Source of the DNA: Carallia brachiata
Lineage: Eukaryota > Streptophyta > Magnoliopsida > Malpighiales > Rhizophoraceae
Length of the DNA stretch: 64,000 nucleotides
Assembly (NCBI GenBank): GCA_021464245.1
Contig: JADCRB010000004.1
Span: 2,289,103-2,353,102, forward strand
Direction: 5' to 3'
A model generated the notes under the pieces. It saw nothing but the letters and a program-made list of their open reading frames with translations, searched no databases and was not told where the DNA came from. Below are positions 11,097 through 23,745 of the stretch, piece after piece (positions within the stretch are counted from its first letter, which is position 1; each line of letters begins with the position of its first letter). The position numbers and the translations under genes are program-made.

Positions 11097-12975
11097 CAAC
11101 CCTTTTGAAAAAAGGGCGACTACATGGTTAACTTTTAAAGGGACTAATATGAGCACATTATGTGAAATGGTTGGGATCAAATCAGTCACGTGAGGTTAAC
11201 AAGGGAAGTAAACAATAGTTCCTGATATACAAAAAAGGATAATAGGGGAACTGAACATTATGAAAAAAAAAGAAAAAAAAAGACTAAAATCTCTCTTGAT
11301 GTCTCACTTTATGTTTAGAATACTAGGTAATACCTTATAGATAGTGATAACTCTTGGTTAACTAAGTACAAAAGTCATAATTTTATTTAAAAATAGATAG
11401 AATGTTAGATAATTTTTTTTGAACATTTGAAATGGTTAGTAGTTAGTTAGTTAAGTGGTAGTAAGAAAAAGAAAAACATATTCACATAGACCACAGAAAG
11501 GACACAAAACTCCAAAAAGGCCAAAACCTCTCAAATCCCACCAAATTAGACAAGTGAAGCCTTTGGTGTCTTAAGTAGGTTGTGAAGTAAGACAAATTAA
11601 TTTTGGAGTTTAATATAAAATGTGTGATATTATTAGCTTTACAATGAGCATAAAAAGATAAAAAATAAATAAATATACATGGAAATTTACGACAAATTGA
11701 AAAATAGATTACAACTCATAAAATTAATATTACGAGAGTTTAAATTTACAATGGGATATATATATGGCATAATTTCAGAACTCGTAAACTATTGAAAGAA
11801 CTAATCTACATTCCTACACAAGTTAATATACATACAGATTTGGAAATGCATTTAAATGAAATCCTAATACTGATTGTGTAATAGGCAATAAATTATCACA
11901 TTTTAAAAAATTATGATACTTATATTAAATATTACGATTTATTTACAATATGACAACGATGCTTAAACTGAATGAATGGAAAATAAAATAAAATTGTTAT
12001 CACCCCCCAACAAATAAAGAGATAAGATTATATAGAAGTCTAAAATCTAAACTTTACTCACAATTAATTGACATGTCACAGTAGACTTAGAGTGTAAAGT
12101 TAGAAGAATTTTTTAACCCAATCAAAAAACTCTATGTCCTTCACTTTAGTGCATAATATTTTCAAGACCATTTAATGCATCCATATTAGGTGGAGGATGT
12201 AATGTTGACACTATCACAACTTTGATGTCTCTAGATAATACTCTCAAAATAAACTAATGTGATCTCCACACTCAAATAATACCAACGCAAATGAATTTTA
12301 AAATAGTCAAAGTAGGAGTCCTTCTACTTTTTTTTCTAAATAAAATTTTTGTTCAAATATGCACTGCTTGGTGTCACCTAAATTCTGTAGTAATATTTAA
12401 AACAACAGGTTGTACTGATGATTTATGGGCGTGGTAAAAGTTTATGTAATTTGTCATACAAAGTCTTATGAGATTCGATCTAAATATCCGTGATTGAAAG
12501 ACAAAAGGAATGTGGGGTCAAATTCTTTGAATAAAACTGTGTAATTTACCTTTGTTCAATACTAATAAAATTTATTGGATGGAGCAAAAATAAAATCAAC
12601 TAAAATTTTCTTGACTGAAATTATGTATCTATTTATTATAATTTATTTATTGCCACCTACTTTTATTTAATTAATTTAACATCATTTACTTTTTATTTTC
12701 CGTATGTAAAAAGTTCCTTATTTATTGAAACAAACTACAAAAAAAATTTAACGTATTTTCTATCATTATTTTCCAATCCTATCTTCGAAATAATTAAAAA
12801 AATTAAAAAATCATTAAAATTTCTCATTAGCTGGTAAAGGGGCATCTGTATGTCTCTCTATGGTCCCCTTTAAATAGTGGTCACTTAGTATTTCTATTTT
12901 GAAAATTAAGAAGAATTTATTTTAATCATTGATAATTTTAACAACTGAAAAAAAAAAAAAAAACAAAAGATATCA

Positions 12976-13340
12976 ATGGAACTGAGAGAAGGTGATGGTG
13001 ACTTGTGGGTCGTGGATCCAAAGATCTGAGAAGGTGAATCTAGTGGTCTTGGACAAGTCCAGGAAGCACGATTATTCTTCTCTTCTCCGAATCTTCTCTT
13101 TCGATCCTACGACCATTTCTCTTCCTCCTGCTCCCCTGGTCCTCCTTCTCAATACACTTTTTGCATCTTTTTCTTTGATGATCTCCTCATATATATTTAT
13201 TGTCTTTTTTTTCCCTTGATTCAGGCTATTGAACGTGCTTGAGGAAATCGGCAGTGACTTGGTATCCATTGTAGCGCATCCCAATAGAGACGAATTTGTA
13301 TGTTCTATGAAATTAGATCCACACATTATTATTCCATCCG
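12976..13340 (+). pseudogene. SEC12/PHF1-like (PREB family) N-terminal fragment
   Basis: Two pieces match the start of plant SEC12-like/PHF1 beta-propeller proteins, which aid ER exit of cargo such as phosphate transporters. The first (about 12995-13138) includes VTCGSWIQRSEKVNLVVL and LRIFSFDPTTISL and ends at a possible GT donor (13139). After a pyrimidine-rich stretch and CAG (13222-13224), the second piece includes EEIGSDLVSIVAHP and EFVCS. The probable start ATG (12976) is in a different frame from the first piece, the two pieces do not join in phase, and no WD-repeat or membrane-anchor exons follow. It is therefore a truncated dead copy rather than a working gene. Confidence 0.75.
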
Positions 13341-13370
13341 GTTGTTTAAAGCACCACACGAAGAAGCATT

Positions 13371-16300
13371 CGCCTCCATCGTTGCCGCTGCCTCCTCCGC
13401 TGCCTGTTCTATGAAATTTGTCTTCTATTGTTTTTTGTTTAAATTTTTTCCAGTTATTAAAACTATTGATAACTAATACTATGTTTGAATAAAATTTTTG
13501 AGAGAGAGAAAAGTGAGTGAGAGGATTATTAGAAGAGAAGAGTATTTTCTATCATCTCTTATATTTGGAAAGATGAGATAGGAGGGAGGAAAATTAAAAA
13601 TTATTTTGTTTGGGAAAGAGTAGAAAGTGAAAGAGAGGAATATAAAATGTGTTGAAATAACAATTTTATCATTCATAATAAATTATACTAAAATATTTTA
13701 TTTAGGTAAAATTGTAATTTTTAAATTATATAAGGGTAATTGAGTCATTTAATAAATTTAGTAGGGAAACTAACAACTTTCCTCTTATTATTTTTAGGAT
13801 TGATTTTGATGGTGTATGGAAGATTAGGGGCATTAAAAATTTTCTTCTTTCCCACTTTTTAAACATTTCTTAAATAAAATAATTTACCTTAATTCTCTTA
13901 TTTTCTCTCTCTCCCCCCACTTTATTTTCTTCCAAATACAGTGTAAAATTAATTCTTCTTAATTTGCAAGAATTTCATGTCAGCCATACATGCTGACGTA
14001 GGATGCTGTTTAGTCAAAATATATGATGCGGCAGGCAAGGTGGCACCACATCAATATAGTTAACAATTAAATTGATGCATCGACCAAATTAGTTTGACCA
14101 GATTAAGTTTTAGACCGATTTATTTTTTTTTTAAAAAAAACAACAACATGATGACCAGGGCTTAAAAACACGAAAACGTAGTGAGAAAAATTGACTTATA
14201 TGTCTTTTTTATTAGTATAATATAATCTACTGTTTTTATGTGCAAATAACAAAATCTACCGTTGCCTCTTCAGTCTTTCTCTAATCTGTATTAAATATTT
14301 TCATTTTTAAACCTGTAACTTCTTCAAAAATTAACCTAAACACCCTTTTAGTCTTTTTTACATTTGAGTCCGACTTTGACAGGAGGACATTATAGGCTTC
14401 TAGTTTGCTACCATGCTGTTTCGACGATAAAAATGGTCATTCTATTCTTTTCTTTTCTTTACTTCTCAAAATAAAAATCATTTCTGTGTATATATTTATA
14501 TATAATGATTTTTTTGAGTTTGTTATACTGTAACTTTTTTTTTGTTTAATTATACTGTAATTGATACTGAATATCAAAATTTATGAATAAATTAGTAAAT
14601 TGGATGGTTACCGTACATTTTTTGCCTTTCAAAAAATCATAATTAAACTTTTTATATTTTCCTGCAATTACTACATCGGCTGTTTTTTTAGGGGGAGGGC
14701 GTCATCGAAACATAGAGCCGGAGCATTATTTAGGTGTATTCTCTAAGAACTAGAGATTAGAACCCAATTAGGTCCGTTGGGGCCCATTACCGAGAATAAT
14801 AAACTCCAACAATTTCCTTCCACACAAATTTTATTTCATCTCTCCTCTCCATACTTCCTTACACTCTGTTTGTTACAAAAGAATGGAAATTAGGGAGGAT
14901 GGGAGAGAGAGGAATACTTTCATTCGTTCCGTCTATTTATTTTTGGTTTGGAAAAAATTTAGGATAAAAAGAATGTTCCATTCAAAGCTGGAAAATATTT
15001 ACAACTATTAAAAATTTATAGTAAGACTTATGTGTTATTTACCGATACATTTTTTCTTAAAAATAATGGGAAAAATGCATTTACATGTATTTCGGAAGAC
15101 ATTCCCTTTCCCCACAATTTTTGGATTCTTACATTTTCTTTCCAAACAAAAAAGGCAACAAGGTATTGCTGTAGTCTTTTTCCTTAATTACTTTCTTCGT
15201 TTTTTTCCACCGAACAAATGCGATGCAAATGTTATTTTCAGTCGAATAAGTTTTACTGGCGGATATTATTCGTTTCATTCTCTCTTTTCAGAGAATAATC
15301 TCATAAGCAAGGTAAAATAATTGATTTTAATAAATATTACTTCATTTCCATTAATTTGAACTTGAGATCCTAGTTCTTTAAAGCTGTAATGTGTTCTTAG
15401 GAACCATGAACTTTTATTTATACAGTGGTGCTTAAAAGTCAAATCAGTTTACACATACCTCAATCTTTGCATGCAATTGTATTTTATTTGAGATTGTATA
15501 AGTTATGCACAGGGTCTCGAATGTTGTTTAATGAATTCCATTTTTCAAGTTGAGAATCATGATGGTAGGGCACAGCACTAATAACTCTAAAATTTACGAT
15601 AAAGAGATTCATCCTCATAAAAAAAAAAAATCAAATTATAAAGTTGGTGATGCCCAGTCATTGTGAGGGGGTTTTGACTAAAACATCCTTTTCATTTAGC
15701 AACTGGAAAACTGGAAATTAACATGCTCTCTGCGGCTTCGTAATGTGGGCTCATAGGTCTGACGTTGATAACATGGTCCATGGGCTTTAGGGCCTCTTAC
15801 ATAGTCGTCCACGTTAGGAGCTTAGTGACGAGGCCTGCAAAATATGTTGAATTTTGGATTGCAACGTAGAAGTATCCGGCGACTATAAGAATCAGAATTG
15901 TAAACGGATCCTCCAAGGCTTTCTTCATTTGGTGAAACGGGACGGGCCCTTCAATGTTGCATGCATGAGAATATCGCTCTTAGAACAGCTGATTCATTAG
16001 TATTACGTTAGAGAGGAGTTTATAAATTAGATTTTCGCCTCTTTCTCCTAACTACAATGTGAGCTTTGACCAAAAAAAAAAGAGTTTGAATCCCATGGCT
16101 ACTGATATTAATTATGTTTTCCAACTCTTGAAAGAAGTCAGCACATTATCCAGCTAAACTTGTCAACAAATGTCCACACGAGGCTATGAACTTCTATTGT
16201 ATTTAACTAAGCCCTCGTACTTTGTAAAGATTTAACTTCATCTCGTTGCCTAATTAGTTACCTAATTTCATCAGTGTTGTGAATGTACGGAAGACTTGGA

Positions 16301-17740
16301 TTAATGAATTGATTTTAGAAGTTGTGTATAAAATACTTAAAAAAATTCAAAAAGCAACATTTGAAACTTTAAGCTAGTTCTTGTATTCATGTCTTAACGA
16401 CATCAGTGAGAATATTTTTGGATCATTTAATGTGTCAATCAAGACTAAGTGACTCCCAAAATGATCTTAAAAATGCATCGTCCACATCAGCAAGGCACGT
16501 TGAGGAGTTACCACCCGGTGCTTGTCTACTTATTTATTTATTTATTTTCATATTGTGCTTGCACACATTGTTCCTCGAAGTCGTTTAACTTTAATCCAAA
16601 TAAAGGTTACGCTAACATTCAAAATTTAAATTCTTTGTTTTGTCCTTGACATGGCATTTAGCTAGAGAGGGAGAGAAACTGAGATTCAAATTTTAGTTTC
16701 ATTCTAATTTTTGGTTGTATGGTTATTCACACAACTCTAAATAGTTGAAATTTGAAACTTAAATTCTTTTTTTATCTGTAATGGAAATAGTAGTCCATTA
16801 TTAGGAAAGAAGACATATGAGAAAGGGGATTAAGATTTGAATCTCAATTTTCTTTTTTTTTAATCCATTAAAAGGCTCACTAGACTATAAATTACATAAT
16901 GAGAATATGTCTCATCTTCCATAAATACCATCTCACTTTTCCTAAGATTTGAAATCAACACTTTTATAATAGAAGTCTGAGTTCTAATCACTAAAATATC
17001 TCCAAAAGGACAATTTTCAATTTTTTCAATATAAGATACATATATTTTTTTTTTTTGTCTATAAGGAGTCCTGTTGGATATTTGGAGAGGGAGAAATGAG
17101 ATTTGGTGAAATTTGAACCCTTACCTACTGATTGAGAGACAAACCAATTGAATAAATATTCAACTTCAATATAAGATACATATTTTCTACCATTCTAATT
17201 AAATTCTAGTTAAACTGAACCGGTTAAAAGCCGATATGTTTAAGGGCCAAAATATGTCGACGCCATGGGGTGGCTATCGCGGAATCCAGATGGACTAAAA
17301 TTGGGGCCCAATATACCATGTCCATTTTCCTTTCATGGCCGAGCTCCTAACAATTTTTTTTTTTAAAAAAAAAATTTCAGTGTAAGGAGCAGAAAAATAC
17401 AAAAAACTTCTGATATTTTTCTGCTGGGGGAAAGGAAAAAATGATCAGTGACAAATGATGAGAAAGACATGCACTCTTTGGACGCTTTGTGACCCCAAAA
17501 GAAACCTTTTTGTAACCCAAGTTTTGGAGATGAAGAACCGGTGGTGGAGAGCTGTGAACGCCAACGTTATATACTTATATCCAATTTAGGCACACCACCG
17601 GCTCGCTTTCGTGTTGAAGAAAGCTTTTAAACTGTTGAAAACCAAAAACAAAAAAAAAAGGAATTTCATGAGGTCTTAATGAAAAAGGAATTTCATGAGG
17701 ACTTAATGGACACTCTTTTTTGGGGGCGCTGAGAGACAGA
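13371..17740. other. intergenic stretch upstream of SIG
   Basis: No gene found. It holds an imperfect-TIR MITE (13480-13945), low-complexity AT DNA, and a run near 17045-17165 that looks like repeat debris with a T-run. Two 20-base near-identical units sit at about 17660-17705, just before the SIG start. The last 200-300 bases are presumably the SIG promoter. Confidence 0.55.
13480..13945. mobile_element. MITE with imperfect terminal inverted repeats
   Basis: The left end (ACTATGTTTGAATAAAAT, then a GAGA-rich run) is an imperfect inverted match to the right end (a CTCTC-rich run then TTCCAAATACAGTG). Purine-rich left and pyrimidine-rich right halves are typical of the GTTTGG-ended MITEs common in dicot intergenic DNA. 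A similar architecture recurs at 23384-23745. Confidence 0.5.
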
Positions 17741-20700
17741 ATGCAGGTGGGTTTGAAACCGACTCTCAAGTTGGTTTTTCCACTTCATTCCCATTTCCTC
17801 ACCAATTCACAGTCCTGCTTCTATTCTTCTTTTGGTGAGTTCCTTAGCTTCTGATGTCCTTTTCCCCATTTGCGTATATAATTTTAAGCTTCTAATGTAA
17901 TTCTTGAGTGGGAATCCTTTGGAACTCAAATATATGACATCTGACATTTATTTTGGTTGTCTTGATTACGATAGTCTTATTGGAAATCCTTGTTTAATTC
18001 GGACGGTTCTATTTTTCAATCTTTTGGGATTTTCCCATCTAGTGTAGTGGAATTGATCGTCGTAGATATTAGCAGAATCCGATGCTCTTGAGCCAATTAC
18101 AGTTGTAAAATCTTTTTGTAATTGTTTGGCTTATAGTTTCTTGCCTCGTTCATAATTGTTTTCACCAATTCCCTCTGCTAGGTCTCTAGTAGTTTATCTT
18201 TACAGATATGATTGGTGTGGCCCTTCCACGAGTTGGGGCTGTTACTTAGTTTGTTCTTGTGTATTTGCTATTCTTCTTGTTATTTGATTCTATTTACTCA
18301 TAAAAAAAAAAAACAAAAAACACTTCTAAAAGGTTTCAACGGGTGAATTCCCAAGTTTTCTCAACATTGCTCTGTTAACTTTGTAATTGATGCTTTGATC
18401 GACCTCTTTTTTGGTCTAGGGTTATTATAAATTTATGTAACTATGGATAACATTTGACATCAAGGCTGAGTTGCTGAGTTTACTCTAACCTTTTGCCAAC
18501 CAATGAGCTCAAAAGTCTAATTGTGTTAACATTCGTGCATTCATGTTCTACTTAATATAACTAATTATTGATTATTTGTGAAACACAAGCAAAATGGATT
18601 AATGTTACTATTAGGCAACATTACCAGTTAAAACTCCAATGCCCACTGTTGTTTGGCATTCCTGTTTGCGAATGGTACAGCGAGTGGCAGCGAAGCTTCA
18701 ATCAACCTGACAAGGCTGCATTTTCTGTCAGGTATTTCTGAAGAGGGAGACCACCTATGCAGAATTCCTTTGAAGACGCATGCTTATTTGTCTGCAATGC
18801 AAACTAATGATTGTTCAAAGTTGGAAGTGGCAAAGGTTCTGTTTGTCTTAGTCGTTAACTGGTTGATTAGCCCAATTTCGGATGTTTTTCTCATTGTTAT
18901 TAACTCCTTCACATCTGAGACAGCTTTACTCTTTCAGATAAACATTAGCAGGAGACCTCACAGTGGCTTAAACAACATGATCCCTAATGCTAAAGATGCC
19001 ATTGAGGAGGAAAACTTTACCGAGCATGGAAGTTTAAGAGAGATCAGGGCATCACAATTTAGTTTGTTACTTAAAAATCTTAACATCCTAGAGGAGTCAT
19101 TTGCTGATGCAGAAGCGTTGAAGTTGGAAAGGAATATTCTTTTGCAATTAGAAAGGCTTGGAGCTCTAAACTTTTTTAACACTTGTCTATCAAGGGCTGT
19201 GAAGACCTCAGATGTTCCAGAGTTATCATATGTTTCCACTGAAAATGTAGGAGAAGGTGATCACATAGGTGAAGTAATTGTCTCCACTAGGAAAAAGGAA
19301 GAAAGAAAATCAAGGAGAGAAAGTGCCTCCTCAAAGAGAGGCGATAAATCTACCTTTCCTTCTTTGAATTTGGAAACAGTTCGAAGAAGTCCTAGAAAGC
19401 CTACTTTTGCTTTTGCAAAGGAAGCATCAAACTCTAAGAGTAGAAGGCTGTCAATTGCTAGAAATGAGGCAGAATTGTCCAGGGGAATCAAGGTCCTTAT
19501 AAACTTCTCAATAGAGAGAACAACATTCTTTCTTGTGGCTAAAAATTATCGTTGCCAATTTCAACTTACATTATTGCAGGTGGTTGCAGAGTTGGAGAAA
19601 ATCAGATCAACTTTGGAAGAAGAAACCGGGCAAGTAGCCAACTTGAGATGCTGGGCTGCTGCAGCTGGGCTTGACAAAAAGGCACTGCAGCAGCGCTTGT
19701 GTTTTGGTTGGTATTGCAGGGATGAGCTCCTAAGGAGCACCTGCCCCTTAGTAATGTACCTTGCAAGAAACTATAAGGGTTTGGGAATAGCAGTGGAAGA
19801 TTTACTTCAGGTTTGTCAATTGCGCTTCATTTTATGCTTTATTTCATGGCGCTTTGTCGTTATCACAATTAACACTTGCATGTCCTCGAACCAGTAACTA
19901 TCTTTTCCGCTGACCTATATGTGATAGGATCAAGTATCTGTCATCACATCAAAAGCTTAAGCTGTTGGTTGAGGTGCAATAACAGCTATGACTTAGAATC
20001 TACTAATGTCAAGCTGATGAATGTAGGACTTAGATTGTTGTTTCTATCGGACACTTAATTCATTTGATAAAAGGTTTCTTATTCTTTCTGCTGTTTGTTC
20101 TTGCCCTGTATGTTCTCCAATTCTTTCTTGTCCATTTTTAAATCAATTGGAAATTGGAATTCTTTGCATGGCATAAGAGTGATTCAATGATCGTAGACAT
20201 AATAACCCAAGGTACGTGGTGTACAAGTGCTTGAAGCTTCCATTAAATGGAAATAAGTGAAGAGGGGGACGAAGCAAGAGACATTGGCGTGCAGAATTTT
20301 GGAGAGTGAATGAATGCCAATTATGTGTGTTAATGTTGCAGGCAGGAAATATGGGTGTTTTGCAAGGTGCGGAAAGGTTTGACCATGCAAGGGGTTACAG
20401 ATTCTCGACTTATGTCCAGTATTGGATAAGGAAGTCAATGGCAAAGATTGTGGCACAACATGCTAAGGAGATCCATACTCCTGTATATTTCTTTCTGTTG
20501 CAGATTTTGTCTTTGACATGATACACAGTTCGATTTGACTCTGTTTTCTTCATTTTCATTTCAGTTCACAGTCACCCAGACCATCAATAAGATCCACAAA
20601 GCTCGAAAAGCCCTCAGCAGTAACCATGGGAAATATCCCGATGATGATCAAATCGCCAAGTTCACGGGTCTTTCTTTGGCTAGAATTGAATCAGCTAGCA

Positions 20701-21223
20701 AATGCCTAAGAGTGGTGGGCTCACTTGACCAGAAAACTGGAGATAGTTTCAATGCTAAATATTTGGTATGCTCAAAATCTTTGCTTAAATAGATTCAGTC
20801 CCATAGTTCTTGTGAAAGTCGTATCTTGAATGGGAACTTCTGAAACCCACTGTACTTAAATCCATACGATTTGTCGAGTTGGTTAAGACTTGTGTTTAAA
20901 GATGCTTCAACTAACTGGAAGCCATTATGGATCTCATGATGCAGGAATTTACCCCTGATACGTCCATAGAGAACCCCGAAGAAGTTGTCATGAGATCACA
21001 CATGCGAAAAGACATCTATAATCTTTTGAGAGGATTGGATTCAAAAGAGAGGCAAGTGTTAATTCTAAGATATGGCCTCAAGGACAATCAACCCAAATCA
21101 CTTGAGGAGATTGGAAGACTTTTCCATGTGAGCAAAGAGTGGGTAAGGAGGATAGAGAAGAAAGTCATGACAAGGCTGAGGCATGGAGAAACCTGCAAAA
21201 ACCTGATTCACAACCTTAGTTAA
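17741..21223 (+). CDS. plastid RNA polymerase sigma factor, SIG3/SIG4-like
   Basis: Nuclear-encoded sigma-70 factors direct the plastid-encoded RNA polymerase to chloroplast promoters. Exons: 17741-17834, 18681-18835, 18938-19492, 19580-19810, 20342-20482, 20565-20765, 20945-21223, giving 551 residues and an exact reading frame. The basic, Ser-rich N-terminus suits a transit peptide. Core parts: region 2 ([17 protein letters not shown]), the -10 recognition segment ([15 protein letters not shown]), region 3, then [13 protein letters not shown] and the region 4 helix-turn-helix ([17 protein letters not shown]). EFTPDT and KEWVR favour SIG3 or SIG4 over SIG1, 2, 5 and 6; the length favours SIG3. 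Exon 1 is the least certain: it was chosen because its phase joins the acceptor at 18679-18680. The introns at 18836-18937 and 19493-19579 are multiples of three with no stop, so they could be mistaken for coding sequence. Confidence 0.85.
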
Positions 21224-21426
21224 TGTTTTTAACTTGCACTGTAAGCCTTTTTTTTGGAGGTGAGCTCTACAATTTGATTCATTCCCATCTTGCTCGAATG
21301 CAAGCTAAGATGGCATAGAATGCAGTTAACATTGCTACTTTGAAGATTATATATATATATATTCTTTTGAGCACAAAGACTCTAGGAAACTTATGAAAAA
21401 AAGATAGAGTTTTACTATGCGACTTA

Positions 21427-21960
21427 GGGTCCGTTTGTTTGCTATCGAAAATAAAATTCTGGAATATCATTTGCTGAGGACAATGAAATTCTAGAATTTT
21501 ATTTTCAATTACGGTGTTTGGCTGTGGTGCTGAAAATATTATTCTGTATTTGATAAAATTCTGTAAAATGAAATACTTTATTTTTATTTTATTACTTTTT
21601 ACTATGTAAACAGTTAAAATTTCATTATTTTATTACTTTTTACTGTGTAAATAGTAAAAATATTATTTTTTATTATTTTTTACTGTATAAATAATAAAAA
21701 ATATTATTATTCTATTATTTTTTACTGTATAAACAGTGTCAACACAGTGCCCTTTTTTATTTCAATTCTTGCGTTGCGCAGTAGAAAACGACATCCGGTT
21801 ATTTTGAGCGAAGCACGTTTTCTGAAAAAATGCTCTTGCTGTTCTGTTGACTAAGATATCAATTTCCATTGACCCATTAATTTCCGGGCACCAAACACTG
21901 GAAAAAGGAGCAAATGTTTTTCCGGATTTTGTTTTCACTCTAAACAAACGCACGTTTTAG
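21427..21960. mobile_element. hAT-like MITE with internal tandem repeat
   Basis: The element opens with GGGTCCGTTTGTTTG and closes with the imperfect inverse AAACAAACGCACGTTTTA. Inside, about 21590-21740 carries four copies of a roughly 42-bp unit with the core TTTTTACTGTATAAA. The ends resemble hAT-type non-autonomous elements common in dicots. Confidence 0.55.
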
Positions 21961-23383
21961 GTGATAATAAAATAATTATGTAGTTCGTCCAATAGGATGT
22001 AATAACATATCTGTTTTTTCTTTTTTCAATTTTCAATCATTCAACGACTTATAACACTTTATTATTATTTTATTGTTACCTAAATGCTACTACCTAATAT
22101 TTCTTAAAAAGAAAATTACACTATAAGTGAATTTCCGGCTAATTTGGTTTCTCCTCTTTCCAACAATCCATCACTTCGGTCAGTGTGCCAAAATCAGTTG
22201 TGGGGACTCGAATTCACTTTCCCCGTAAAGATAAGCAAAGTGTATTTCTTTAGGCATGGTTTTGAGAGCTTCAATGGCTTGTACCTGTTGGAGTTTGAGG
22301 TGAAGGATGCTTGTCAACTGGGGGATCACGCATTTGTTGAAGAATTTGACCACGTGCACACATCTGTACTGACGTGTTCGAGAATGCAGGGGATAATTTC
22401 TAGTATGGTTTGCTTGAAAGCCTATTTTTCTGTTCTTTTTTCTCTTTTCCCTACTGGGATTGCTTATATTAGAAGGTTGTTTATCATGCATCTCAGATGC
22501 ATTTTATTAATTCAACCCGTGTTTGTTTTACATGGTTAATTAATGATCTTGAAGTCGACCCAAATCCTACAAATATGCCATAACAAAGAGCAAAAATTCC
22601 CGGCCGCTTCAAAGACAATAAGATAATCATTTCGGATAACAAAAAGGACTGACCAACAAGAAGTTAGCAACTACAGCTTCAAAGCAGTGCGCTAGAAAAG
22701 CACGTACATTTAATCAAATTATCCTTTACTTTGGACTTTTCGTGCGGACAACCATATCCTGACAAGTAACAGCAAAAAAAAAAAAAAAAAAAAAACACCA
22801 AAATGAGTAAATTTAAGGAGCTCGGAAAAATAGGGAATGAAACAAAAAAAAAGCCCCAAAACCAAAAATTCCTGACAGCTGGTAAACGGAAAAGGCTGAG
22901 ATAATTTTGTGGTTTTTTTCGGTTGTCAAGAGCTTAAAATCAATATTATTAGATCGAACTAAAAATATTAGTGAGTTAAAATTTAATTAATTGAATTAAT
23001 ATTTAATAATATATACGTATGTATAAAAGTAATTTAAAAATAATAATTATAGATAATAATTAAGTATTAATTTTTCTAATTTTAAAAATTAAATTGAAAG
23101 TTTTAATCAGATTTAAAATTAAGTTAAACTTTTTAATTAAAATTAAAACTTGAATTATAATTAAATAATAATTAGGGTCAAATTATAATTATAAATTCTC
23201 TAGTTTCGTTCAACCGGTCCAACTGATCCGATTTTGATTGATTTTGACAGATTTTGATCGGTTAGAGTTCATCTTCAAAGTTGGTATGAATCGTATCGGA
23301 CCCTAACCAATCACCGGTTAAATCAATCTGGCCAATTTGTCTGGTCCGATTTTTTAAACATGGACTAAAATTTAATTCCAAGA

Positions 23384-23745
23384 GTGTGTTTGGAGTACAA
23401 GGAAAAGAGGGGAAATGAGGAGAAAAAGAAGAAAAGTGGAGAGAAAATAAAATTGTTTGGAGTGATAGAGAAAGTTGAGAGAAAGAAAATAGGTGAAAAA
23501 AAAGGTGAATAGTAATTTATGAGAGAAAAAATAGAAAGAAAATAAAATTATTTAGAGTAGTAGAAAAAGATGAGAAAAAGAAAGTATAGTAAAAGAAAAT
23601 ATAACTAATAATTTATGAGAAAAAAAATTAAAAAAAATAAAATTATTTAAAGTGGTGTAGAAAATAAATAAAAAAAATAAATATTAATAATTATATTTTT
23701 CTTTCTCCAAATTTTCCTTCAACAGCCCAAACACAGCACAAATGT
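23384..23745. mobile_element. MITE with GTGTTTGG ends
   Basis: The left terminus GTGTGTTTGGAG and right terminus CCCAAACACAGCAC are imperfect inverted repeats. The left half is purine-rich (GAGAAAA repeats) and the right half pyrimidine-rich, as in the 13.5-kb element. No coding capacity. Confidence 0.5.

Larger units (their letters stand above)
8531..12975. other. intergenic, transposon-rich
   Basis: No gene is supported. The stretch contains AT-rich DNA, two LINE-like inserts (9421-9660 minus; 9860-10744 plus) and a long hairpin MITE (10864-11096), each listed separately. Open frames in 9829-10705 follow GC-rich non-coding DNA of the insert and show no recognisable domain. From about 11100 to 12975 I see only AT-rich sequence. 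Confidence 0.6.

Noticed and set aside
17040..17170. Possible SINE with a GATTTGAAATC-type box
   Set aside because: No good A-box or B-box pair could be found, unlike the element at 51.2 kb.
22144..22539. Plus frame of 131 codons, faintly like F-box/DUF295
   Set aside because: The resemblance is limited to a few residues, the frame is open on both strands, and no F-box or complete domain is present.
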